A DNA stretch of 64,000 bases, taken from contig DASYRM010000095.1 in assembly GCA_036004405.1 (NCBI GenBank), positions 1 to 64,000 on the forward strand, given 5' to 3'. Below the pieces are notes generated by a model. The model had not been told where the DNA came from. It ran no database searches and saw only the letters and a list, made by a program, of their open reading frames with translations. Shown here piece by piece: positions 39,216 through 47,495 of the stretch; the first letter of the stretch is position 1; each line of letters starts with the position of its first letter. A program made the position numbers and the translations under genes. The DNA is from DASYRM01 sp036004405 (GTDB taxonomy: Bacteria; Acidobacteriota; Vicinamibacteria; Vicinamibacterales; UBA2999).

Positions 39216-40064
39216 ATGATACTCGTGCCCCTGATGGGTGTTCTTCAAATTACCGTCCTGGTTCTGGGCTGCATGGCCACCCTGGCAGCGCAGGGGCGCG
39301 GGCAGGCGGCCAGCCCGGCGTCGGTGCGGCCCACGCCCGCCGCCGCCCCGCAGGGCTTTTCGCGCGAACAGATCGACAGCGGGCGCACGCGCTTTGCGGC
39401 GCAGTGCGGGTTCTGTCATGGGCGGGACGCCGCGGGAGGCGAGGGCGGCACGGACCTGACCCGCTCGGCGCTGGTGGGCACCGACGTCGGCGGCGACAAG
39501 ATCCGCCCGCTTCTGCGTAGCGGCCGACCCGACAAGGGGATGCCGGCATTCACCCTGGCCGACGCGGACGTCACTGCCATCGTTGCGTTCATTCATGATC
39601 AGCGCGAACAGGCCGCGAAGGCTACGGGTAACCGTCGGACGGTGGATGCCGCCGATCTGCAGACCGGCAACGCCGACGCGGGGCGCCGCTACTTCGACAA
39701 GGCGTGCGCGCGCTGCCATTCGGCGACGGGCGACCTCAAGGGCGTCGCGGCGCGATACGAAGGGCTGCCGCTGCTTCAGCGCATGCTCTATCCGGGAACG
39801 GGCGGCCGTGGCGCCGGCCCGGCGCCCAAGCCGCCGGCGGTGCGGGTGACGCTGCGCGACGGGCAGGTGGTCACCGGCGTGCTGGCTTATCGCGACGAGT
39901 TCACGATCTCGATCACCGATCCCAACGGCTGGCGCCGCTCGTGGCCCGCCAGCCAGGTGACCTACACCGTGGACGATCGGCTGCAGGCGCACGTCGAGCA
40001 GCTGGGGAAGTACACCGATGGAGACATGCACGATGTGCTGGCGTACCTGCAGACGCTTCGCTAG
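39216..40064 (+). CDS. Dihaem c-type cytochrome
   Basis: The 282-residue exported protein has two haem c sites: Cys64-Gly-Phe-Cys67-His68 and Cys164-Ala-Arg-Cys167-His168. An N-terminal hydrophobic segment (about 3-24) ends in Val-Leu-Gly-Cys or Leu-Ala-Ala-Gln, so it is either a lipoprotein or a soluble periplasmic protein. The C-terminal 70 residues form a beta domain with Val-Thr-Leu-Arg-Asp-Gly-Gln-Val-Val-Thr-Gly-Val. It probably takes electrons from the PQQ dehydrogenase encoded next. The start could also be the ATG at 39234. The stop TAG lies 1 base before a palindromic repeat. Confidence 0.88.
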   Translation: MILVPLMGVLQITVLVLGCMATLAAQGRGQAASPASVRPTPAAAPQGFSREQIDSGRTRFAAQCGFCHGRDAAGGEGGTDLTRSALVGTDVGGDKIRPLLRSGRPDKGMPAFTLADADVTAIVAFIHDQREQAAKATGNRRTVDAADLQTGNADAGRRYFDKACARCHSATGDLKGVAARYEGLPLLQRMLYPGTGGRGAGPAPKPPAVRVTLRDGQVVTGVLAYRDEFTISITDPNGWRRSWPASQVTYTVDDRLQAHVEQLGKYTDGDMHDVLAYLQTLR

Positions 40065-41640
40065 GTACGTAGAGGCGGACCTTAGGGTCCGCCAGAAGGG
40101 CGCTCTAAAGACCGCCCTCTACGTTCTGTTCCTCGCGGTGCCCGCGGGGGCGCAGAGCATCGATCCGGCTGCGCTGCTGAAGCCGCCGGCCGACAGCTGG
40201 CTGACGTATCACGGCGACTACTCGGGCCGTCATCACAGCGCGCTTCGCCAGATCACCCCCGACAACGTGGGAGAGCTCGGGCTCGCCTGGGCGTTCCAGA
40301 CCGGCCAGACCCAGCAGATCAAGGCCACGCCGATCCTGGCCAACGGCGTCGTCTACCTCACGACGCCCGACAACATCTGGGCCGTGGATGCCCGCAGCGG
40401 CCGTCAGCTGTGGCGCTACACGTATCCGATGAACGACGGGTTCCACATCGGACACCGCGGCGCGGCCGTCTACAAGGACTCCGTCTTTCTCACCACGCCC
40501 GACGCCCACCTCATTGCGCTCGACGCGCGCGACGGCGTCGTGAAATGGGACGTGGTGATTGCCGACGCCAAGAAGGGCTACTGGTCCACCAACGCCCCGC
40601 TGCTCATTCGCAATCACTTGATCGTGGGCGTGTCCGGCGACTTCGACAACCTGCCCGGCATCCTGCGCTCGTTCGACCCCGACACCGGCAAGGCGCAGTG
40701 GACGTTCTACAGCACGCCGCCTCCCGACACGCCGGGTGCGGTGAGCGGCGGCGCCACGGGAGGTCAGATGTGGATGACCGGCACCTACGATCCCGACCTC
40801 AATCTGCTCTTCGTCGGCACCGGCAACCCAACGCCCGTGCTCAACGGCGAGGTGCGGCCGGGCGACAACCGGTGGACCTGCTCGATCGTGGCCCTCAATC
40901 CCGACACCGGCACGCTCGCGTGGGGATTCCAGGCGTCGCCTCACGACACCCACGACTGGGACGCCGCGGAAGTGCCAGTGCTCGTGGACGCCGAGTTCGG
41001 CGGCGTGCCGCGCAAGCTGCTGCTGCAGGCGTCGCGCAACGGCTACTACTTCGTGCTCGATCGCACCACCGGGAAGAGCCTGCTGTCCACGCCGTTTGCC
41101 GCCGCCAACTGGGCGAGCAGCGTGGACGAAGCCGGACGTCCGCAGCCGAATCCCGCCAAGGAGCCGTCGCGCGACGGACGACTGGTGGCGCCCAACGAAC
41201 AGGGCGGCACCAACTACCGTTCGCCAAGCTTCGATCCGAATACGGGGCTCCTGGTTGTCAGCGCCAACGATGGCTACGGCATCTATTTCTTCAAGCCGGA
41301 GCACGGCAAGTACGGGTGGGCCGGCGCCGACTACAGCGTCTACAGTCACGGCGTGCTCCGCGCCCTCGACTACCGCACGGGCAAGCCGCGGTGGTCTCAC
41401 GATCTCCACGGCGGCGACGGCGCCGCGGGCGTGCTCACGACGGCGAGCGGCGTGACCTTCACGGGCGACTCGGCCAACAGCGCCATCGCGCTCAGGACCA
41501 GCGACGGCTCCACGCTGTGGCACTCGGGCATCGGCCGGGTCGGCAACTCGCCGATCACCTACGAACTGGACGGACGGCAGTACGTGCTGCTGGGCGGCGG
41601 CACCGCGCTCTACGCCTTCGCACTGCCGTTGCCGCGATGA
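40033..41640 (+). CDS. PQQ-dependent dehydrogenase (quinoprotein)
   Basis: The roughly 535-residue protein is an eight-bladed quinoprotein propeller. It shows Tyr-His-Gly-Asp-Tyr-Ser-Gly-Arg-His-His, repeated Trp-docking strands (Asn-Ile-Trp-Ala-Val-Asp-Ala; Gly-Arg-Gln-Leu-Trp-Arg-Tyr), and Pro-His-Asp-Thr-His-Asp-Trp-Asp carrying the catalytic Asp. It oxidises an alcohol or sugar in the periplasm and should pass electrons to the cytochrome encoded upstream. The signal peptide core (Leu-Tyr-Val-Leu-Phe-Leu-Ala-Val) is encoded at the edge of a palindromic repeat. The only in-frame ATG starts, 40018 and 40033, lie inside the cytochrome gene, so the n-region is unusually long. It overlaps the next gene (ATGA). 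Confidence 0.87.
   Translation: MCWRTCRRFARYVEADLRVRQKGALKTALYVLFLAVPAGAQSIDPAALLKPPADSWLTYHGDYSGRHHSALRQITPDNVGELGLAWAFQTGQTQQIKATPILANGVVYLTTPDNIWAVDARSGRQLWRYTYPMNDGFHIGHRGAAVYKDSVFLTTPDAHLIALDARDGVVKWDVVIADAKKGYWSTNAPLLIRNHLIVGVSGDFDNLPGILRSFDPDTGKAQWTFYSTPPPDTPGAVSGGATGGQMWMTGTYDPDLNLLFVGTGNPTPVLNGEVRPGDNRWTCSIVALNPDTGTLAWGFQASPHDTHDWDAAEVPVLVDAEFGGVPRKLLLQASRNGYYFVLDRTTGKSLLSTPFAAANWASSVDEAGRPQPNPAKEPSRDGRLVAPNEQGGTNYRSPSFDPNTGLLVVSANDGYGIYFFKPEHGKYGWAGADYSVYSHGVLRALDYRTGKPRWSHDLHGGDGAAGVLTTASGVTFTGDSANSAIALRTSDGSTLWHSGIGRVGNSPITYELDGRQYVLLGGGTALYAFALPLPR
40066..40124. repeat. Palindromic repeat family A, copy 1
   Basis: The outer arms are ACGTAGAG (40067-40074) and CTCTACGT (40117-40124). 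Inside are GGCGGACC/GGTCCGCC (about 40074-40093) and GGGCG/CGCCC (about 40098-40117). It lies just after the cytochrome stop and within the predicted signal-peptide coding region of the PQQ dehydrogenase gene. Confidence 0.85.
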
Positions 41641-42689
41641 GGCTCGAACGCATGAATCGGAGACCGGTCCTGAGTCACGCCGCGCGGCGGGCGGCGATAG
41701 CCGCCGCGGCTCGGGTACCCCTGTGGGCGCAGGCACCGGCGCCGGCCCCGCCTGCCGGCCCGCCCAGCGCGCCGGTGCGTGTCCCCGCGAAGGGCACCAC
41801 GCTGCTGCTGCTCGGCACACAGGGCGGTCCGGGCATCAACCTCGCGCGCGGCGAGGCGGCCAACGCCGTGATCGTGGACGGCCAGCCGTATGTCGTGGAC
41901 TGCGGCTACGGGGCGCTGCGCGGGCTCGTGCAGGCGGGCATCCGCCCTGCCGAGGTCGCCACGATCTGGCTCACGCACCTGCACAACGATCACACCACGG
42001 ACGTGGCGGCGATCCTGTCGCACCAGATGACCGGCGGCCCTCCGCCGTCCACGACGGTCCTCGGGCCCTACGGCACCGCAGATCTCGTGAAAGGTGCCAT
42101 CGCCTTCTTCAAGGGCGACGTCGAGATCCGCATCGTGGACGAAGGGCGTCAGGCGCGGCCGGAGACGCTGTTCAGGGGGCGCGATCTCGAAGCCTCGGCC
42201 ACGCCGGTCGAGGTGTTTCGCGACGAGCGCGTGACGGTGAAGGCGGTGGAGAACACCCACTTTCCCGATCGCGCCAAGGCGCGCATGCCGTACCGATCGC
42301 TTGCGTACCGCTTCGACACGGCCACACGCTCCATCGTGTTCTCGGGCGACACGGCGCCGTCGCCCGGGCTGGTGGAGCTGGCGCGCAACGCGGACCTATT
42401 GGTGTGCGAGGCGATGGACGTGGCGCAGCACGCGCGGCTGGCGGAGCAGGCGCGGCAGGCGATTGCCGCCGGCAACGAGAACAGCGTGGCGCGGCACGTG
42501 GCCGAAACGCACTCCACCACCGAGGACGTCGGGAAGATGGCGGCCGAGGCCAAGGTCAAGACGGTGGTGCTGAGCCACCTGCTGCCCGGCGGGAACCCGG
42601 GCGAGCTGCCCGAGACCGCCTACATCGACGCCGTGCGCAAGCACTTCGACGGACAGGTGATCGTCGGGCGCGACGGGATGCGGTTGTGA
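41637..42689 (+). CDS. Exported metallo-beta-lactamase-fold hydrolase (RNase Z/arylsulfatase-like group)
   Basis: The 350-residue protein has an intact zinc motif, His114-Leu-His116-Asn-Asp118-His119, preceded by Trp-Leu-Thr. Later metal-site segments are Phe-Ser-Gly-Asp-Thr-Ala-Pro and Val-Leu-Ser-His-Leu-Leu. The N-terminus (Asn-Arg-Arg-Pro-Val-Leu-Ser, then an Ala-rich stretch ending Trp-Ala-Gln) looks like a twin-arginine signal. The start is the ATG overlapping the PQQ gene stop, or Met6 at 41652. The group includes phosphodiesterases and sulfatases; the substrate is unknown. It is coupled to the PQQ gene before and the lipoprotein gene after. Confidence 0.85.
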   Translation: MRLERMNRRPVLSHAARRAAIAAAARVPLWAQAPAPAPPAGPPSAPVRVPAKGTTLLLLGTQGGPGINLARGEAANAVIVDGQPYVVDCGYGALRGLVQAGIRPAEVATIWLTHLHNDHTTDVAAILSHQMTGGPPPSTTVLGPYGTADLVKGAIAFFKGDVEIRIVDEGRQARPETLFRGRDLEASATPVEVFRDERVTVKAVENTHFPDRAKARMPYRSLAYRFDTATRSIVFSGDTAPSPGLVELARNADLLVCEAMDVAQHARLAEQARQAIAAGNENSVARHVAETHSTTEDVGKMAAEAKVKTVVLSHLLPGGNPGELPETAYIDAVRKHFDGQVIVGRDGMRL

Positions 42690-43837
42690 AATGGGTGTGG
42701 GTGTTCGTTGCACTGATCGTGGTCGGGTGCGGCGGTAACGAGACGACGGCTCCGTCGCCGACGCCAGGAGGGCCGGCGCCGGCGCCGACTCCTCGGGCGG
42801 CGACGTTGATCGGCCTCGCGTTCGATCGACCGTCGCTGACGGGCGGACAGACGGCGACGGCCACGGTCCGGCTCACGAGCGCGGCGCCCGATGGCGGCCT
42901 CGCGGTGAGCCTGTCGAGCAGCGCCGGGCTCCTGACGGCGCCCGCCTCCGTGACCGTGCCCGCGGGGCAGGCGAGCGCCGATGCGTCGATCAGTACCTCG
43001 ATCACTCCGACCGACACGACGGTCACGCTCACGGCCACGGCGGGCGGCGTGATTCAAACCGCCAAGATCGACGTCTGGGCGCAGGGCGTGCTCGATAAGT
43101 TCGAAGAGATCTTCGGCAACAAATATCTGTACGAAAAGGTGTTCTGGCAGATGCAGGGAACGCTGCGCTCGCCCGCGACCTCGCTCACCATCATCGAGCC
43201 GAAGTCCTCGAGCCCGGCGGTGCTCGAGCCGAGCGGTCTGATGCAGATCGGGCCCAACAGCTCGCAGCAGCGGCTGGAGCTCATCGCCAAGCCGGTCGCC
43301 GACGACACGCCGGTGACCATTTCGGCCACGAGCGGCGGCGTCACCAAGACCGTCGAGTTCGTCGTGACGGCGCCACCAGCAGTGCGGGTGATCAGTGAGC
43401 CCGGCGACTATGTCGGACTGGGCAAAACGCAGGTGCAGAGCAACCCTGGCGGTCTGCTGGGTGCGAGCGGCCGCGCCCTCTGCGGCGGGCGCTCGCTGTT
43501 CTTCACCGTGCCGGCACCCGGCGGCGGCGAGTGGACCTTCGCCCTCGGGCTGCCCGCTGGCAACACGATCCACGAGGGCGAGTACGCCAGCCTCGTGGGG
43601 CCGACGTCCGACACCAGCCGGCCCTACTTCCTGGTGGCGATCAACGGCCGGACGTGCAGCGTCGGCACCGGCCGGGTGGTCGTCGATCGGGTGGACTACG
43701 AGACCACGCCCTCGGGGCGGATCCATCGCTTCCGGGGAGTTTTTGAATCGCGCTGCGAGAACGGCGCCGGGCTGCGCGCCGAAATCAGCATCAACGATCC
43801 GCAGCCGCCCCGCCAGTTCGCCGATCGATGTTCCTGA
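42686..43837 (+). CDS. Lipoprotein with Ig-like domain, unknown function
   Basis: The 383-residue protein has a lipoprotein signal (Lys-Trp-Val-Trp-Val-Phe, lipobox Val-Val-Gly-Cys, lipid Cys at residue 15). A Thr/Pro/Ala-rich linker follows, then an Ig-like beta-sandwich (about 40-135), and a C-terminal region I do not recognise with four Cys that could form disulfides. The start is GTG overlapping the stop of the hydrolase gene (GTGA). It is probably a surface or periplasmic binding protein and ends this four-gene operon. Confidence 0.75.
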   Translation: MKWVWVFVALIVVGCGGNETTAPSPTPGGPAPAPTPRAATLIGLAFDRPSLTGGQTATATVRLTSAAPDGGLAVSLSSSAGLLTAPASVTVPAGQASADASISTSITPTDTTVTLTATAGGVIQTAKIDVWAQGVLDKFEEIFGNKYLYEKVFWQMQGTLRSPATSLTIIEPKSSSPAVLEPSGLMQIGPNSSQQRLELIAKPVADDTPVTISATSGGVTKTVEFVVTAPPAVRVISEPGDYVGLGKTQVQSNPGGLLGASGRALCGGRSLFFTVPAPGGGEWTFALGLPAGNTIHEGEYASLVGPTSDTSRPYFLVAINGRTCSVGTGRVVVDRVDYETTPSGRIHRFRGVFESRCENGAGLRAEISINDPQPPRQFADRCS

Positions 43838-44086
43838 GGCTGATACCGGTACGGCGAACACACAGTCTGGCTGGAATCTGACTTCATTTTGCGCACCTCG
43901 TGTGCCGTCGTCACACGAAATCGTGGAGCGCTGTTCCGCTTCGAGCCACACCTCGACGACAGACCCGTAACGCCCGGCGCACACTCGCCCAGATTTCGAG
44001 CACGCGGCCGCCCGCGTCTGCACGCCACGTCGCGACTCTCGGACGTAGGCAAGCGCGATGCAGCTCTCCAGTCCGTGGGAGTGGCG

Positions 44087-47000
44087 ATGATGCGTGGATT
44101 TGTCCGGCTGCTGCATGGAGCAGGCCTCGCGTGCCTGCTGGGGACCATCGTGCTGTGCCAGAGCGTGCTCGCGCACAACGACGGGCGCGGCCAGTTTGAA
44201 CAGCGGGCCAACGGCCGCCGCTCGATTCACCATTACGAGCTGGTGCGCGTGCAGAAGGTGTCGCCCGAGCTCAACGAGTACACCTATCGCGCCTGGCTGA
44301 CGAACTTCGGGGCGCCGCTGACCGGCGCCACGGCGACGGTCACGAGCCTGGCGCGCGGCACCAGGGTGGTGGACGCGACGCTGACGTTCGGGCCGGTGGC
44401 CACCGGCCGGACGGCGGCCAGCCTCGATACCTTCTCGGTCCGCCATCACCGCAAGCAGCCTTTCGGCGGGCTGTGGCCCGAGCTGCGCTGGGCGATTACG
44501 CCGATGCGCGGCGGCTCGCCGTCGAATCATCCCCCTGTTGCCAATGCCGGCGCCGATCGGTCGGTTGCGCCCGGCGCGCGTGTGACGCTCGACGGGAGCG
44601 CCTCGAGCGACCCGGATCACGATCCCATTCACTTCAACTGGACGCTGACGGGCCCGATCGGCAGCGGCGCGAGCCTGTCGACGCCGTCCAACCCGACCAC
44701 CTCGTTCATGCCGGATCGCCGCGGTACTTACGAGGCGCAGCTGATCGTGGACGACGGGTCGCTGCCGAGCGCGCCCGATTCGGTCGTGATCACCGTGGCG
44801 AACTCGGCCCCGGTGGCTAACGCCGGCCCCGATCAGACCGCGCTCGTCACGCACATCGTGACGCTCGACGGCAACGCGTCGAGCGATCCCGACGGCGACG
44901 CGGTGTCGTATCAGTGGGCGCTCACGTCGCGCCCGGCGGGCAGCGCGGCCGTGCTCTCGGATCCGTCGGCGGTGACGCCCACATTCCTCGTGGACCGGCC
45001 CGGCACCTATACGGCGCAGCTGATCGTGTCCGACGGGTCGGCGTCGAGCGCGGCAGACTCGGTGACGGTCACAACCGTCAACACCGCGCCGGCGGCCAAC
45101 GCCGGCCCGGATCAGACCGCGGCGGTCGGCGCCACCGTGTCGCTCAACGGCAGCGGCTCGAGCGACGCCGACGGCGACGCGCTCGGCTACGCCTGGACGC
45201 TGCAGTCGGTGCCGGCCGGCAGCAGCGCGGCGCTGACGGGCGCCGCGTCGGTGACGCCGTCGTTTGCCGTCGATCGCGCCGGCACGTATGTCGTGCGCCT
45301 GGTGGTCACCGACGGCCAGGTGTCGAGCGCCCCCGACACGGTGACGATCAGCACGGTCAATTCCGCCCCGGTGGCCAACGCCGGCGCGGATCAGACCGCG
45401 CTCGTCACCCAGACGGTGACGTTGAACGGCGGCGCGTCGAGCGACGTGGACGGCGACGCGCTGACCTCTGCGTGGGCCTTCGTGTCGCGCCCCGCCGGCA
45501 GTGCCGCCGTGCTCAGTGGCGCCGGCGCCGTACAGCCGACGTTCGTCGTCGATCGGCCGGGCCTCTACCAGGTGCGGCTCATCGTGAACGACGGTGCGCT
45601 CAGCAGCGCCGCCGACGTCGTGGAGGTGCAGACCGTCAACTCGGCGCCGGTGGCCAATGCCGGCCCCGATCAGTCCGCCTACGTCGGACAGACGGTGACG
45701 CTGGATGGCAGCGCGTCCACCGACGTGGACGGCAATCCGCTCGGCTATGTGTGGGCGCTCACGAGCCGGCCGGCGGGCAGCGCAGCGGCGGTCAGCGATC
45801 CCACGGCGGTGCAGCCGGCGTTCGTTCTCGATCGCGCCGGCGTCTACGTCGCGCAGCTGATCGTGAACGACGGCACGGTGTCGAGCGCGGCCGACACGGT
45901 GACGGTGACGACGCTCAACTCGGCGCCGGTGGCCAATGCCGGAGCCGACGTGTCGGTCATCGCCGGCCGCACGGTGACGCTGATCGGCGACGGCTCGAGC
46001 GACGTGGACGGCGATCTGCTGGCGTATTCGTGGGCCCTGATTCAGCGCCCCGCGGGTAGCACCGCCACACTGAGCAGTGCTTCGAGTGTCGCGGCCTCGT
46101 TCGGGGCCGACCGGCCGGGCATCTATATCGCCCAGCTCATCGTGAACGACGGCAGCGTGGACAGCGCGCCCGACACGGTGACGATTACCACCGGCAACAC
46201 CGCACCGGTGGCCGATGCCGGCGCCGATCAGCCGGGCCGCTTCGTCGGCGGCGTTGCGACCGTTGACGGGACGGCCTCCTCGGACACCGATGGACACAGC
46301 CTGACCTATCGCTGGTCGCTGCTGTCGGTGCCGGCTGGCAGTGCCGCATCGCTCAGCGATCCGAACGTCGTCTCGCCGTGGTTCACGCTCGACCGCGCCG
46401 GTCAGTATGTGGCGCAGCTCATCGTCAACGACGGCTTCCAGGACAGCGCTCCCGACACCGTGGTGGTCACCGTGGTGAACCGCGCGCCGGTGGCCGACGC
46501 CGGCTCGGACCAGTCGGTCTTCACCGGTTCGGTGGCGACGCTCAGCGGCGCAGGGTCGAACGATCCTGACGGCGACGTGCTGACCTACCAGTGGGCCTTC
46601 ACCTCGGTGCCCGCGGGCAGTGCCGCCACGCTGGCGAGCGCCTCGTCGATGGCGCCGAACTTCGGGCCCGACGTGGTGGGTGCCTACGTGGTCTCGCTGA
46701 CGGTGACCGATCCGTCGGGGGCGTCGAGCACCGACTCGGTGACCGTGAACGCCTTCACGCCGGCGACGGTGACGGTCGCGGCCACCGATGCCAGCGCCTC
46801 GGAGGCCGGTCCCGATCCGGGCACGTTCACCTTCACGCGCACCGGATCGACCGCCGCGGCGCTCGCCGTGCAGTACCGGTTGAGCGGTTCCGCGACGAAC
46901 GGCAGCGACTACGCGTCGCTGAGCGGCGTCGTGACGATTCCCGCAGGCCTGGCGTCGGCCACCGTGCAGGTGCGTCCGGTCGACGATCCCGATTTCGAGG

Positions 47001-47425
47001 GGGCCGAGACGGTCGACGTGACCGTGCAGCCCGACGGCGCTTACACGGTGGGCAGCCCGTCGGGTGCGACGGTGACGATTGCCGACAACGATCGCCCCGT
47101 CGTGACCATCGTGGCCACCGACGCGTCGGCGGCCGAGGCCGGGCCGGACACGGGCACGTTCACGATCACCCGCACCGGCCCGACGACGGTCGCCCTGCGC
47201 GTCACCTTCAGCGCCACCGGCTCGGCGCAGAGCGGGAACGACTATGTGGCGCTTGGCACCCAGGTCTTCATCCCGGCCGGCTCGTCGACGGTGACCCTGA
47301 CCGTCACCCCGATTGCCGACGGCCTGTCGGAGGCCAACGAGAACGTGGATGTGTTTCTCACCGGGAACTCCGGCCTGACCGTCGGAACGCCCGGGAACGC
47401 GCGCGTGGTCATCGCCGCGAACTAG
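44087..47425 (+). CDS. Giant secreted protein with eight PKD-type and two Calx-beta domains
   Basis: The 1112-residue protein has a signal peptide (about 1-29) and a roughly 110-residue N-terminal domain of unknown type. Eight consecutive PKD/K319-like domains of about 92 residues follow; each opens with Pro-Val-Ala-Asn-Ala-Gly or Pro-Val-Ala-Asp-Ala-Gly and contains Ser-Ser-Asp-x-Asp-Gly-(Asp/Asn). Two Calx-beta domains close the protein (Ser-Glu-Ala-Gly-Pro-Asp, then Gly-Ser-Asp-Tyr or Gly-Asn-Asp-Tyr). Asp-rich loops suggest calcium binding. It has no LPxTG, PEP-CTERM or type IX signal, so its export route is open. It is likely an adhesin or a matrix or polysaccharide-binding protein. GGGAG precedes the tandem ATGs. 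Confidence 0.88.
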   Translation: MMRGFVRLLHGAGLACLLGTIVLCQSVLAHNDGRGQFEQRANGRRSIHHYELVRVQKVSPELNEYTYRAWLTNFGAPLTGATATVTSLARGTRVVDATLTFGPVATGRTAASLDTFSVRHHRKQPFGGLWPELRWAITPMRGGSPSNHPPVANAGADRSVAPGARVTLDGSASSDPDHDPIHFNWTLTGPIGSGASLSTPSNPTTSFMPDRRGTYEAQLIVDDGSLPSAPDSVVITVANSAPVANAGPDQTALVTHIVTLDGNASSDPDGDAVSYQWALTSRPAGSAAVLSDPSAVTPTFLVDRPGTYTAQLIVSDGSASSAADSVTVTTVNTAPAANAGPDQTAAVGATVSLNGSGSSDADGDALGYAWTLQSVPAGSSAALTGAASVTPSFAVDRAGTYVVRLVVTDGQVSSAPDTVTISTVNSAPVANAGADQTALVTQTVTLNGGASSDVDGDALTSAWAFVSRPAGSAAVLSGAGAVQPTFVVDRPGLYQVRLIVNDGALSSAADVVEVQTVNSAPVANAGPDQSAYVGQTVTLDGSASTDVDGNPLGYVWALTSRPAGSAAAVSDPTAVQPAFVLDRAGVYVAQLIVNDGTVSSAADTVTVTTLNSAPVANAGADVSVIAGRTVTLIGDGSSDVDGDLLAYSWALIQRPAGSTATLSSASSVAASFGADRPGIYIAQLIVNDGSVDSAPDTVTITTGNTAPVADAGADQPGRFVGGVATVDGTASSDTDGHSLTYRWSLLSVPAGSAASLSDPNVVSPWFTLDRAGQYVAQLIVNDGFQDSAPDTVVVTVVNRAPVADAGSDQSVFTGSVATLSGAGSNDPDGDVLTYQWAFTSVPAGSAATLASASSMAPNFGPDVVGAYVVSLTVTDPSGASSTDSVTVNAFTPATVTVAATDASASEAGPDPGTFTFTRTGSTAAALAVQYRLSGSATNGSDYASLSGVVTIPAGLASATVQVRPVDDPDFEGAETVDVTVQPDGAYTVGSPSGATVTIADNDRPVVTIVATDASAAEAGPDTGTFTITRTGPTTVALRVTFSATGSAQSGNDYVALGTQVFIPAGSSTVTLTVTPIADGLSEANENVDVFLTGNSGLTVGTPGNARVVIAAN
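44530..46740 (+). repeat. Tandem ~276-bp repeats encoding PKD domains
   Basis: Eight in-frame units of about 92 codons recur in the large secreted protein gene. The unit borders (encoding Ser-Ala-Pro-Val-Ala-Asn-Ala-Gly and Tyr-x-x-Gln-Leu-Ile-Val-Asn-Asp-Gly) are nearly identical at DNA level, while unit centres have diverged. This region could expand or contract by recombination. Confidence 0.8.
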
Positions 47426-47436
47426 GGCGGGTAGGG

Positions 47437-47469
47437 TACGTAGAGGCGGACCTTCAGGTCCGCCTCTAT
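47437..47469. repeat. Palindromic repeat family A, copy 2 (single-hairpin form)
   Basis: TAGAGGCGGACCT (47441-47453) and AGGTCCGCCTCTA (47456-47468) form a 13-bp perfect stem with a 2-base centre, preceded by TACG. It is the same sequence as the first hairpin of the longer copies, here closed directly by the outer arm. It lies in the 70-base gap after the PKD protein gene. Confidence 0.85.
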
Positions 47470-47495
47470 TTGCTGTACGCTCCGGGCGCGAACCC

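Noticed and set aside
44530..46740. Regularly spaced repeats that could suggest a CRISPR or tandem DNA array
   Set aside because: Units are about 276 bases, in frame, and encode PKD domains. There are no 25-40-base repeats with unique spacers and no cas genes.
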